From: Pseudodonghicola flavimaris
GTDB lineage: Bacteria > Pseudomonadota > Alphaproteobacteria > Rhodobacterales > Rhodobacteraceae
Assembly (NCBI RefSeq): GCF_030164425.1
Contig: NZ_JASNJD010000010.1
Location: 62,001-126,000 of the forward strand
Length of the DNA: 64,000 bases
Reading direction: 5' to 3'
Part shown: positions 8,575 through 16,595 of the stretch, piece by piece
Numbering within the stretch: position 1 is the first letter of the stretch
How the letters are laid out: every line of letters begins with the position of its first letter
The notes under the pieces: generated by a model
The model's input: the letters and a program-made list of their open reading frames with translations, nothing else
Told to the model about the DNA's origin: nothing
Database searches by the model: none
Made by a program: the position numbers and the translations under genes

Positions 8575-10397
8575 GACGGGCTCCTTTGCAGCAGATAGGC
8601 CTGATCCGACGTCTCCAGATGCCAGCCCTGCGGCAGCCATATGGCGCCGGCCTCGGTGCCGATCAGCGCCGGACCTTCGGCAGCGACTGCCCCGCAGGCC
8701 AAGCGATTGACCGAAGCTTTGACAGGGGCGGCGGCCGGCAGCGGCGGCAACGCCGCGCGGGCGTCGCGATGAACCGCGATCTGAAAGAGATGTCCCGGCC
8801 CCGGCGGCGCGATGCCATAGGCGGCACGATACCGGGCGGCGAACGTGTCCGCCACCTCGGCGGCGGAGACCGGGCGCCTATCCAGGCCGAGCGCCATCGG
8901 ATGCATCTGCCGCAGCGGCGCCAGGGTGAAGCTGTAGCGGGCCGGCGCCGCGCCCGGCGCCGCCGCCTCCAGCGCATCCAGCCGGGCGGCCAGCGCGCTG
9001 TCGGTCAGATCGCGCAGCGGCAGATCGATCCGCTCCAGCGCCTCGGTGCGACGGGCGGCCTCGGCCAGACCGATGGCGCCGGAGGCCCCCGGCGCGCGGG
9101 GCAGCGTCACCTGCGTCAGCCCCATGGCGGCGGCGATCTCCGCCGCCAGCAGCGGCCCGGCCCCGCCCATCACCACCAGCTCCGCCCGGGTCGGATCGAC
9201 ATTGCGGCGGGTGGCATAACGGGTCAGCTCCAGCGCCATCAGATCGGCGGCGGCTGCCACGATCTCGCGGGAGAGTGCCTCGACCGGCACCGCCCCGGCG
9301 AAGGCGGTCAGCCGCGCGGCCGCCCCCTCCACCGCCGGCACCCGATCCAGCACCGACAGCGCGTCGTCCAACCTCGGCGCCGCGCCGGTCCCGTCGAACC
9401 GCAGCCCACGGTCGGTGCGGCGCAGGCCGCAGGCGCCGCCCAGCGGCACGCTCACCAGATCGACGGTCGGCAGCCGTAGCGGCACCCCGGCGATCAGACC
9501 CTGCTCCGCCGCCACCGGATCGCCGCCGCGCGCCATCGACATATCCGCGCTCTGCGATCCGATATCGACCGCCAGGGTGACTGCCGGCCGCTGCAGCGCC
9601 GCTGCCGCCCGGGCGGCTACCGCCGGCGCCCCGGTCAGCAGAACCGCGTGCTGCATCGCGGTCGCCGCCGCCGGCACCAGCACGCCGCGCCCGTCGCCAT
9701 AGAGCAGCTCTCCGGCAAAGCCCGCGGCCCGCAGCGCCGCGTCCAGCGCCGCCGCCTCCGCCCCGGAGGTCGCCGTCACCCAGGCGTCGAGCAGCACCGA
9801 AACCGTGCGTTCGTATTCGCGCGGTGCCGGATCGACCCGGTGCGACAGGCTGATCGCGATCCCCGGCAGCGCGGCGCGGATCGCCTCGGCTGCGCGCAGC
9901 TCGTGATCCGGATTGAGATGCGCGAAGACAAAGCAGAGCGCCACCGCCTCGACCCGCCGCTGCCGCAGCGCCGCGATGGCGGCGGCCAGGTCGGCTTCGG
10001 ACAGCGGCGCCACCTCCGCCCCGCGGGCGTCGAGCCGGCCGCCGGCCTCGTGGATATCCTCCGGATCGACCAAGAACACCGGCGCCGGAGAACGCGCCAC
10101 CGGATCGTAGAGCGCGACGCGGTTCTGTCGTCCCAGTTGCAGCGTATCGCCGAACCCCCGCGTGGTCAGCAACGCCACCCGGGCCGGCCGCCGGGCCAGC
10201 AACGCATTGAGCGGCGCGGTGGTCACCAGCCGGATCTCCTCCAGCCCCGCCGGGTCCAGCGCCAGTGCCGCAAGCCCCGCCGCCAGTACCTCTGCCGCCG
10301 GGCCGGACATGGGCTGTTTCACGATCCTCAGCCCGGTGTCGTCCCAGGCCACGAAATCGGCGAAACGGGCACCGAAATCCACCGCCAGCCGGGTCAT
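8571..10397 (-). CDS. hyuA: Hydantoinase/oxoprolinase subunit A (HyuA family), noncanonical ATP loops
   Basis: A 608-residue HyuA-type subunit of the actin/Hsp70-like ATPase superfamily, shorter than the roughly 680-700 residues common in the family. The N-terminal Hydant_A_N region and the central domain with 'VVMGGAGPLLAAEIAAAMG' are recognisable. The two phosphate-binding loops are altered, however. The first reads DFGARFADF where the family usually has a GGTFTD core. The second reads DIGSQSADM where DxGGTSTDV is usual. 'GPLLA' also replaces the common 'GPLHA'. The ATG at 10397 overlaps the upstream stop (ATGA). It should partner HyuB. Whether it still binds ATP is uncertain. Confidence 0.85.
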   Translation of the reverse strand: MTRLAVDFGARFADFVAWDDTGLRIVKQPMSGPAAEVLAAGLAALALDPAGLEEIRLVTTAPLNALLARRPARVALLTTRGFGDTLQLGRQNRVALYDPVARSPAPVFLVDPEDIHEAGGRLDARGAEVAPLSEADLAAAIAALRQRRVEAVALCFVFAHLNPDHELRAAEAIRAALPGIAISLSHRVDPAPREYERTVSVLLDAWVTATSGAEAAALDAALRAAGFAGELLYGDGRGVLVPAAATAMQHAVLLTGAPAVAARAAAALQRPAVTLAVDIGSQSADMSMARGGDPVAAEQGLIAGVPLRLPTVDLVSVPLGGACGLRRTDRGLRFDGTGAAPRLDDALSVLDRVPAVEGAAARLTAFAGAVPVEALSREIVAAAADLMALELTRYATRRNVDPTRAELVVMGGAGPLLAAEIAAAMGLTQVTLPRAPGASGAIGLAEAARRTEALERIDLPLRDLTDSALAARLDALEAAAPGAAPARYSFTLAPLRQMHPMALGLDRRPVSAAEVADTFAARYRAAYGIAPPGPGHLFQIAVHRDARAALPPLPAAAPVKASVNRLACGAVAAEGPALIGTEAGAIWLPQGWHLETSDQAYLLQRSPS

Positions 10398-10918
10398 GCC
10401 GCGCCCCATTCGATGCGCACCGGCGTGGCAAGATCGAGAAATTCGGTATCGCCGGCGCGATCCGCAGCCTTCCACATCAGCGAGGCGAAACAGGCCGGCC
10501 GGTCGAGCGCGACGATGCCATGATGCCAGAGCCCGGGGGCATAGGTCACCACATCCCGGGGCCCGGCGACGAAGGCCAGCGGCGGGGCCTCCGGCCCCTC
10601 CGGCCAGACCGCGACAAGCCAGCGGGCGGCGCCCATCGGGCAGAACAGCTGCGACGATCGCGGGTGCCGTTCGATCACCCGGGCGTCGAGCGGGCCCGGC
10701 TCAGGCTCGACCTCGTAGAAATCCAGCGTCGCATCCGGCGCGGCGGCGAGGTGGTCGAAGACGGTGGAGCTCTTACTCAGCCGGACGCCGCCGCCGCGAA
10801 TGGCCTTGACCTCGCCCAACCCGGGGCGGGCGACATGGCCGAAGGGCGCAAAGGCCTCGGGCGTGAGCGGCCGGGCCACGATCGCCGAAGCGGCGTGAGA
10901 AAGAGGGGGCTGGGACAT
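10394..10918 (-). CDS. Ureidoglycolate lyase (AllA) family protein
   Basis: A 174-residue cupin-like protein of the ureidoglycolate lyase family. The typical entry 'PLTPEAFAPFGHV' is present, and so are 'ERHPRSSQLFCPM' and the C-terminal motif 'LWHHGIVALDRPACFASL'. Authentic AllA splits ureidoglycolate into glyoxylate and urea in purine breakdown. Here the gene is the first of the operon with hyuA and hyuB, overlapping hyuA by 4 bases, and no other allantoin genes are near. It may therefore act on a different ureido acid released by the HyuAB reaction. The family call is firm. The exact reaction is inferred. Confidence 0.8.
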   Translation of the reverse strand: MSQPPLSHAASAIVARPLTPEAFAPFGHVARPGLGEVKAIRGGGVRLSKSSTVFDHLAAAPDATLDFYEVEPEPGPLDARVIERHPRSSQLFCPMGAARWLVAVWPEGPEAPPLAFVAGPRDVVTYAPGLWHHGIVALDRPACFASLMWKAADRAGDTEFLDLATPVRIEWGAA

Positions 10919-11059
10919 CTTGACGTCTCCGAAATCAGGACTGGGGCCCGCCGGCGGCGGGAAAGGAATAGGGGAAGGCCGGCGACATCCGGCGCCCGTC
11001 CCCGGGCGCGGCGAAGGGGCGGCGAACGGAGGGGCGGTGGGCGGCCGCGCGGGCCCGGC

Positions 11060-11842
11060 TCATCCCAGCACCGGCGCGATCTGGCCGGCGTAGCGGTGCA
11101 GCACCTCGATCACCGCCTCGCGCCGCTCCGGCGGCAGGTCGCCCTTGGGTTCGGAAAGACCGAGCGCCGCCTGGGCGGTGCCCAGCCGTCCGACCGGCAC
11201 GGCGATGCCGATGGCACCGGCCTCGAACTCGCCATCAACGACGCTGGCGCCCGCTGTGCGGCAGTCGGCCACCGCCGCGGCGACCCGGTCGCGATCCATC
11301 AGCGTCTCCGCGGTCAGCGGCTCCAGCGGTGCGGTGCGGATCATTTCCGCCGCCCACTGGCTGTCGCCCCAGGCCAGCAGCATCCGCCCGATCGAGGTGC
11401 TGAGCAGCGGCAGCCGGCTGCCAACAGTGAAACCGAAGGTATAACGGGTGTTCTGCTGCGAGCTCTGCGCGACATAGACCGCTTCGGAGCCGTCGCGCAT
11501 CGCCAGGCCGACGCTGTGGCCCAGCTCACGCGCGCACATCTCGATCAGCGGCTGCACCAGCCGGCCGAACTGATTGCCACGCAGGAAGCCGCCGCCCAGC
11601 ACCAGCACATGCGGCGTCAGGGAATAGCGGTTCTCCTCCTTGCGGACATAGCCCAGGTGCACCAGCGTCAGCACCAGACGGCGCACCACGGCGCGTTCGA
11701 TATGGGTCAGGCGCGAGATTTCGGCCAGCGTCAGCCGCGAATGGTTTTCGTCGAAGGCCCGCAGGACCGTCATCCCCTTCAGAAAGGTCAGGGAGATATC
11801 CTTGGTCGGGATTTCTGTCTGCACGGTGTCTTGCCTCTTCAT
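11060..11842 (-). CDS. IclR family transcriptional regulator
   Basis: A 260-residue IclR-type regulator. The N-terminal winged helix is clear ('TFLKGMTVLRAFDENHSRLTLAEISRLTHIERAVVRRLVLTL'-type segment, split by the recognition helix), followed by the GAF-like effector domain with 'SSIGRMLLAWG'-like text ('STSIGRMLLAWG') and 'DGEFEAGAIGIAVPVG'. The ATG at 11842 starts just before the domain. A longer frame to 11887 would add 15 unconserved residues. It diverges from dctPQM, and the gap holds two copies of a motif found again before the Rieske oxygenase gene, so this protein is the likely regulator of 12037-18056. IclR regulators of this branch commonly respond to aromatic acids. Confidence 0.9.
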   Translation of the reverse strand: MKRQDTVQTEIPTKDISLTFLKGMTVLRAFDENHSRLTLAEISRLTHIERAVVRRLVLTLVHLGYVRKEENRYSLTPHVLVLGGGFLRGNQFGRLVQPLIEMCARELGHSVGLAMRDGSEAVYVAQSSQQNTRYTFGFTVGSRLPLLSTSIGRMLLAWGDSQWAAEMIRTAPLEPLTAETLMDRDRVAAAVADCRTAGASVVDGEFEAGAIGIAVPVGRLGTAQAALGLSEPKGDLPPERREAVIEVLHRYAGQIAPVLG

Positions 11843-11893
11843 CTGGTTGTCGCACCATGACGTCCATAATATGTGCAGTCGATGCATTTTTCG

Positions 11894-11908
11894 GTGCGAT
11901 AATCGTAC
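11894..11908. promoter_or_regulatory. Putative IclR operator, copy 1
   Basis: GTGCGATAATCGTAC is an imperfect palindrome close to the iclR start (52-66 bases upstream of 11842). From memory it resembles the GTTCGATAATCGCAC-type site described for the IclR-family regulator PcaR. It shares the core GTGCGATAAT with the copies at 11953 and 15028. Confidence 0.7.
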
Positions 11909-11952
11909 TTACCGTCCAAATCGATTGACCGTGCCTATCCATTAGACGAATT

Positions 11953-11967
11953 GGTGCATTATCGCAC
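11953..11967. promoter_or_regulatory. Putative IclR operator, copy 2
   Basis: GGTGCATTATCGCAC on the plus strand reads GTGCGATAATGCACC on the minus strand and differs from copy 3 (15028-15042) at a single base. It lies 70-84 bases before dctP, with copy 1 on its iclR side. Confidence 0.72.
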
Positions 11968-12036
11968 AATAAGGCGAGCAAGCGACCCGAAACGGCGGCT
12001 TGCCAAAGCCATTCCGACACGGAGAACCGGATAGCA

Positions 12037-13053
12037 ATGCTGAAGAAACTTGCCCTTACGGGCGCACTCGCGCTGGGGGCCGCCGCGCCCCTCCACGCCA
12101 AAGACACCCTGCGCTTCGCCCATTTCATGTCGGCCGCAAGCTGGCAGAATCAGGTGATTTTCGAGGATTGGGCCAAGGCTGTCGAAGACGAGGCCGGCGC
12201 CGACAATGTCGACGTTCAGGTCTTCCCCGCGCAGACGCTGGGCAAGGCCGCCGCCGGCTATGACAACGCCGTCACCGGCATCGCCGATATCGCCTGGGCG
12301 GTTCCCGGCTATACCGCCGGCCGCTTCCCGCTGGCCCAGATCATGGAGCTTCCGGGCCTGTTCAAGACCGGCGCCGTCGGCTCCTGCGCCTTCCAGAAAC
12401 TCTATGATTCCGGCGCGCTTGACGAGGAGTTCAAGGACACCCATGTGATCTTCGTCCACACCCACGATCCGGGGCACCTGCACACCGCCAAGGTTCCGGT
12501 GCGCACGCTGGAAGAGCTCAAGGGACTGAAGCTGCGCCGCCCGACGCAGGTGGTCGGCGGCCTGCTGGAAGAGCTGGGCGCGGAACCGGTCGGCATGCCG
12601 GCACCGAACACCTATGAATCGCTGCAGCGCGGGGCCATCGACGGCTACATGCTGCCCTGGGAAAGCGTCGACAGTTTCCGCCTGGACGAGCTGACCGAAT
12701 ATCACACCGTGTTCGGCTTCTACGCGCTGGCCTTCGTCGCCACCATGAACAAGGCGAAATACGACTCGCTCTCGCCCGAGGTGAAAAAGGCCGTCGACGA
12801 CAACACCGGCATGAAATGGGCCGTCACCGCCGGCGGCGGCTATGACGAGGCCGGCGCCAAGACGCTGGCGCGGCTGGAAAAGGAATCCACCGTCATCACC
12901 CTCGACGATGCCGAACGCGCCCGCTGGGATGCTGCCGCGCAGACCGCCTCCGACGCCTATATCGCCGAGCTGAACGCCAAGGGTCTGCCGGGGACCGAGA
13001 CCTATGCCGCCGTCAAGGGCTATGTCTCGGCCTGCGAAGCCGAACTGAACTGA
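12037..13053 (+). CDS. dctP: TRAP transporter substrate-binding protein (DctP family)
   Basis: A 338-residue periplasmic binding protein of the DctP/TRAP type. It starts with a Sec signal peptide (MLKK, then a hydrophobic stretch ending AAPLHA, cleavage near residue 21). The mature part has 'LRFAHFMSAASWQNQVIFEDWAK'-like N-terminal text, 'VFPAQTLGKAA' and the 'LKGLKLRRPTQVVGGLLEELGAEPVGMPAPNTYESLQRGAIDGY' region. The latter holds the family's carboxylate-binding Arg ('LRRP'). It feeds an organic acid to DctQM. Its promoter carries putative IclR operators. A hairpin after the gene separates it from dctQ. Confidence 0.93.
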   Translation: MLKKLALTGALALGAAAPLHAKDTLRFAHFMSAASWQNQVIFEDWAKAVEDEAGADNVDVQVFPAQTLGKAAAGYDNAVTGIADIAWAVPGYTAGRFPLAQIMELPGLFKTGAVGSCAFQKLYDSGALDEEFKDTHVIFVHTHDPGHLHTAKVPVRTLEELKGLKLRRPTQVVGGLLEELGAEPVGMPAPNTYESLQRGAIDGYMLPWESVDSFRLDELTEYHTVFGFYALAFVATMNKAKYDSLSPEVKKAVDDNTGMKWAVTAGGGYDEAGAKTLARLEKESTVITLDDAERARWDAAAQTASDAYIAELNAKGLPGTETYAAVKGYVSACEAELN

Positions 13054-13068
13054 TCGCTTCCGCTGATC

Positions 13069-13096
13069 GGGCGGGCCGTGCGGATGCGGCCTGCCC
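13069..13096 (+). terminator. Hairpin between dctP and dctQ
   Basis: Arms GGGCGGGCCG (13069-13078) and CGGCCTGCCC (13087-13096) pair along 10 bases with one G-T wobble and an 8-base loop. There is no T-run. It probably stabilises or attenuates the mRNA so that DctP exceeds DctQM. Confidence 0.5.
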
Positions 13097-13128
13097 CACC
13101 CCCTGTTGTCGCTGTCACGGGACCCGCC

Positions 13129-13644
13129 ATGATCATCCCCCTCATTCGACGGCTGTCCGGCTGGATCGAAGCCGCCTGCATCGCCCTGGCGGCGGTGGCC
13201 CTGGCCTATATGGTCTTCGTGGTCGGGTTTAACGTGCTGGCCCGGATCGTCTTCGATCTGACCGACACCGCCATCAATTTCATGATCCCCGGCGCCATCG
13301 AGCAAGTGTCCTACCTGCTGGGTCTGATCGCGCTCGCGGCGCTGACCGCCTCGATGAGCGGCGGCATGATCGCGGTCGACATTCTTGTCGGCCGGCTGCC
13401 CGGGACGTTGCAAATCCTGATCGCGCGGCTGTGGTTCGTCGCCATCATCGTCTTCGCCCTGACCCTGAGCTGGCTGTTCTACCACGAGACGCTCGCCACC
13501 TTCGCGCGGCAGGAGGAGACCCAGGATTTGCGGTTGCCGATGTACCTGATTTACGGGCTTTACACGCTGGAAAGCCTGGCCCTTGCCGTGGTGGCGCTGC
13601 GCGAGGCGCTGACCAACCGCGGCCAGCATGCGGAGCTTTCGTGA
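13129..13644 (+). CDS. dctQ: TRAP transporter small permease (DctQ family)
   Basis: A 171-residue membrane protein with the four-helix layout of DctQ subunits: hydrophobic segments near residues 10-35, 60-80, 95-120 and 140-160. The family-typical 'EQVSYLLGLIALAALTASMSGGMIAVD' region lies in the middle. The ATG at 13129 is preferred because the first membrane segment follows directly. Frames opening earlier add proline-rich, unconserved residues. It anchors DctP-delivered solute to the DctM channel. The stop overlaps the dctM start as TGATG. Confidence 0.85.
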   Translation: MIIPLIRRLSGWIEAACIALAAVALAYMVFVVGFNVLARIVFDLTDTAINFMIPGAIEQVSYLLGLIALAALTASMSGGMIAVDILVGRLPGTLQILIARLWFVAIIVFALTLSWLFYHETLATFARQEETQDLRLPMYLIYGLYTLESLALAVVALREALTNRGQHAELS

Positions 13645-14963
13645 TGACCCCTTTGCTGGTCGGCTATATCTCCATCGCCGTGATGTTCGTCGCCGTGCTT
13701 CTGGGCGCCCCCATCGGTCTGGCCATGATCGGCGTCGGTTTCGCCGGCTTCTCCGCCATCATCGGCATCACCCCGGCACTGAGCGTGCTGAAGACCGCCA
13801 CCTATGAGACCATCACCAGCTATTCCTTCACCCTGATCCCGCTGTTCCTGCTGATGGGCAACCTGATCTCGCGCTCCGGCGTGGCGGCGGATCTGTTCCG
13901 CGGTTCGCTGCGGCTGACGCGTGGCTGGTCGGGTGGGCTGGCGGCGGCCGGCGTCACCGCCTCGGCGGTGTTCTCCACGGTCTCGGGCTCCTCGCTCGCC
14001 ACCGCCTCCACCATGACGCGGGTGGCTCTGCCGGAGATGCGCGCGCATGGCTACGACATGCGGCTGGCGACCGGATCGCTCGCCGCCGGGGGGACGCTGG
14101 GCATCCTGATCCCGCCGTCGATCGCGCTGATGCTCTATGCGCTGATCACCGAACAATCGGTGGGCGACATGTTCCTTGCCGGCATCCTGCCGGGGGTGCT
14201 GGCCTATCTGCTGTATCTGGTGACGATCCTGATCATGGCGCGGCTGTGGAAACCCGGCAGCCCCGATCCCGCCGCTTCCGCCGCGGTCCAGAGCCAGGTG
14301 CCGACCCCGGGCCGCCGGTTCGAGACGCTGCGCCTCTTCGCGCCGTCGCTGGTGCTCTTCGGTCTGGTGATGGGCGGGCTTTACGGCAATCTCTTCACCC
14401 CGACCGAGGCCGGCGGCGTCGGTGCGGCGCTGGCGCTGCTCTATGCGCTGAAGCGCCGGATCCCCCGCAAGGAGCTGATCGCCGCCTTCACCGAAACCAT
14501 CGCCACCACCGGGTCGATCTTCCTGATCCTGATCGGAGCGGAGGTCTTCGGCTTCGTGCTGACCACCTCGCAGCTGTCCTCGGCGCTGGTCGATTTCCTG
14601 ACCCAGAACGGGTTCTCGCCCTGGCAGGTGATGGCCGGCATCCTGATCTTCTACGTCATCCTGGGCTGTTTCATGGAAAGCCTGGCAATGATCCTGCTGA
14701 CGGTGCCGATCTTCTTTCCGGTCATCCTGGCCAACGGTTTCGATCCGATCTGGTTCGGCGTCATCGCCGTGGTGACGGTGGAACTGGGGCTGATCACGCC
14801 GCCGGTGGGGATGAACCTCTTCATGGTGAAAAGCGCTTCGCGCGGGCTGAAGCTGGAGACCATCATGGTCGGTGTCGTCCCCTTCGTGCTGAGCGATCTG
14901 ATCCGCCTCGCCATCCTGCTGGCCTTCCCCGCCATCTCGCTTCTACTGACGGGGCGCCTCTAG
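13644..14963 (+). CDS. dctM: TRAP transporter large permease (DctM family)
   Basis: A 439-residue large TRAP permease with about 12 membrane segments. Diagnostic stretches include 'GAPIGLAMIGVGFAGF' near the start, 'TVSGSSLATASTMTRVALPEM', 'GILIPPSIALMLYALITEQSVGDMFLAGI' and 'LGCFMESLAMILLTVPIFFPVI'. All are signatures of the ion-transporter superfamily fold. It uses a sodium gradient to move the solute inward. Translation is coupled to dctQ. The next gene (Rieske oxygenase) has its own promoter region with an IclR-type site. Confidence 0.94.
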   Translation: MTPLLVGYISIAVMFVAVLLGAPIGLAMIGVGFAGFSAIIGITPALSVLKTATYETITSYSFTLIPLFLLMGNLISRSGVAADLFRGSLRLTRGWSGGLAAAGVTASAVFSTVSGSSLATASTMTRVALPEMRAHGYDMRLATGSLAAGGTLGILIPPSIALMLYALITEQSVGDMFLAGILPGVLAYLLYLVTILIMARLWKPGSPDPAASAAVQSQVPTPGRRFETLRLFAPSLVLFGLVMGGLYGNLFTPTEAGGVGAALALLYALKRRIPRKELIAAFTETIATTGSIFLILIGAEVFGFVLTTSQLSSALVDFLTQNGFSPWQVMAGILIFYVILGCFMESLAMILLTVPIFFPVILANGFDPIWFGVIAVVTVELGLITPPVGMNLFMVKSASRGLKLETIMVGVVPFVLSDLIRLAILLAFPAISLLLTGRL

Positions 14964-15027
14964 GCGTCCCGCGGACTAACAAGAATGAATGACGCTTTCG
15001 CATGCGCAATGACAGAATCCACCAGCC

Positions 15028-15042
15028 GTGCGATAATACACC
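15028..15042. promoter_or_regulatory. Putative IclR operator, copy 3, before the Rieske oxygenase gene
   Basis: GTGCGATAATACACC lies in the 217-bp gap between dctM and the oxygenase gene, 139 bases before the latter's ATG. It matches the minus-strand reading of copy 2 at 14 of 15 bases, and both are followed by AA. The rest of the gap shows no reading frame with family features. Confidence 0.72.
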
Positions 15043-15180
15043 AAAATAGGATGTTGCGCCCGAACCGGGCGCCGCAGTCGATTTTGCCCCGCCCCGGATG
15101 TCCGCGCGCGACGTCCGGCTCAACAGAGACCCGGAACTCACATATCCTGACCTGCAAGGAAGCCAGAGGAGAGCCCCCCA

Positions 15181-16506
15181 ATGATTAGCCAAGAGCTGAA
15201 TGACAGCATCACCCGCGTCGGCCGCGGAACCGACGCCGGCGAGGTCCTGCGCCGGTACTGGCAGCCCGCCGCGCTGAGCGAGGAACTGAACGTCAAACGC
15301 CCGGTGGTGCCGGTGCGCCTGCTGGGCGAGGATCTGGTGCTGTTCCGCGACGAGGAAGGCAAACTGGGGCTGATCCAGCGCAACTGCCCACACCGCGGCG
15401 CCGACATGTGCTTCGGCCGGCTCGAAGACAACGGCCTGCGCTGCCCGTTCCACGGCTGGCATTTCAACCGCGACGGCCAATGCGTCGAACAGCCTGCCGA
15501 ACCCGAAGGCAGCAAGATGCACGAACAGATCCGTGCCCGCAGCTATCCGGTGGTGGAACGCGCCGGTGTGGTCTGGGCCTATATGGGCCCGGGCGAAGCG
15601 CCCGCCTTCCCCGCCTTCGACTGTTTCGCCGCCCCCGACAGCCATGTCTTCGCCTTCAAGGGCCTGTGGGAATGCAACTGGCTGCAGGCGATGGAGGTCG
15701 GCATCGACCCCGCGCACGCCTCCTTCCTGCACCGGTTCCTGCAGGACGAGGACCCGGAAGACAGCTATGGCAAGCAGTTTCGCGACAAGGCGGTGAACAC
15801 CGATATCCCGATGACCCGGTTGCTGCGCGAATTCCCCCGCCCCGAGGTGCGCGCGGAAGAGACCGATTTCGGCCTGAAGATCACCGCGCTGCGCGATCTG
15901 GGCGATGGCCAGGTGCATGTGCGCATCACCAACCAGATCTTCCCCGAGGCGATCTGCATCCCGATGTCGCGCGAGATGACCATCACCCAATGGCATGTGC
16001 CGATCGATGACGAGAACTGCTACTGGTATTCGATCTTCACCAGCTTCGACAAACCGGTCGACAAGGAGCTGATGCGCGAGCAGCGGCTGAAGGAACACAC
16101 CCTGCCCGACTACGCCCCGGTCAAGAACAAGCGCAACAACTACGGCTACAACCCCGAGGAACAGGCGACCGAGACCTATACCGGCATGGGGCTCGACATC
16201 AACGTGCACGACCAGTGGGCGGTGGAGAGCATGGGCGCGATCCAGGACCGCACCGACGAGCATCTGGGCAAGTCCGACACCGCGATCATCCGCTATCGCC
16301 GCATGCTGCGTGCCGCGATCGCCGCGGTGAAGGACGGCCGCGATGCCGATCTGCCGATGCAGAGCACCGATCTCGACGCGATCAAGGGGCCGATCTCGAT
16401 CGACGCGATTGCCGCCGATGGCGATATCGACAAGGCCTATGTGACCGAGGACAAGGCCCGGCGCGACCATTGCAGCTGGACCACCGCGCTGGAAGCGGCG
16501 GAATAA
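15181..16506 (+). CDS. Rieske non-haem iron oxygenase, large subunit
   Basis: A 441-residue aromatic ring-hydroxylating or demethylating oxygenase alpha subunit of the phthalate-dioxygenase/vanillate-demethylase type. The Rieske [2Fe-2S] ligands are Cys69-x-His71 and Cys88-x2-His91. The catalytic domain shows the mononuclear-iron site around residues 172-184 (E172, the bridging D176, H179 and H184 in 'EVGIDPAHASFLH'). A start preceded by GAGGAGAG fits. The enzyme would insert oxygen into an aromatic or N-heterocyclic substrate imported by DctPQM. No reductase or ferredoxin gene accompanies it here, so electrons must come from a partner elsewhere. A GS-like ligase follows on the same strand. 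Confidence 0.93.
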   Translation: MISQELNDSITRVGRGTDAGEVLRRYWQPAALSEELNVKRPVVPVRLLGEDLVLFRDEEGKLGLIQRNCPHRGADMCFGRLEDNGLRCPFHGWHFNRDGQCVEQPAEPEGSKMHEQIRARSYPVVERAGVVWAYMGPGEAPAFPAFDCFAAPDSHVFAFKGLWECNWLQAMEVGIDPAHASFLHRFLQDEDPEDSYGKQFRDKAVNTDIPMTRLLREFPRPEVRAEETDFGLKITALRDLGDGQVHVRITNQIFPEAICIPMSREMTITQWHVPIDDENCYWYSIFTSFDKPVDKELMREQRLKEHTLPDYAPVKNKRNNYGYNPEEQATETYTGMGLDINVHDQWAVESMGAIQDRTDEHLGKSDTAIIRYRRMLRAAIAAVKDGRDADLPMQSTDLDAIKGPISIDAIAADGDIDKAYVTEDKARRDHCSWTTALEAAE

Positions 16507-16528
16507 CGGCACCGACGACGTTTGGCGG

Positions 16529-16550
16529 CGGGCCCCTTTCGGGGGGCCCG
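16529..16550 (+). terminator. GC-rich hairpin between the Rieske and GS-like genes
   Basis: CGGGCCCC (16529-16536) and GGGGCCCG (16543-16550) form an 8-bp stem followed by TTG only, not a full T-run. It may weaken read-through between the two genes. The pair is still likely to be co-expressed. Confidence 0.45.
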
Positions 16551-16595
16551 TTGCCGTGGCCTAGCCAAGACATGAGCCCCGAAGGAAGCGCGCAA

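Noticed and set aside
8574-8640. Longer N-terminus for HyuB
   Set aside because: It would overlap the end of hyuA by 70 bases. The ATG at 8574 has a good ribosome-binding site and an ATGA junction.
10265-11860. A long plus-strand open frame opposite the AllA-like and iclR genes
   Set aside because: It crosses two real minus-strand genes and their gap and has the low-complexity composition of a shadow frame.
11959-13629. A 556-codon open frame on the minus strand opposite dctP-dctQ
   Set aside because: It is the antisense shadow of two well-recognised TRAP genes in GC-rich DNA. The translation is rich in Gly, His, Asp and Gln and has no family features.
14863-16512. A 549-codon open frame on the minus strand opposite the Rieske oxygenase gene
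   Set aside because: The opposite strand codes for a complete Rieske protein with all metal ligands. The antisense frame has no recognisable domain.
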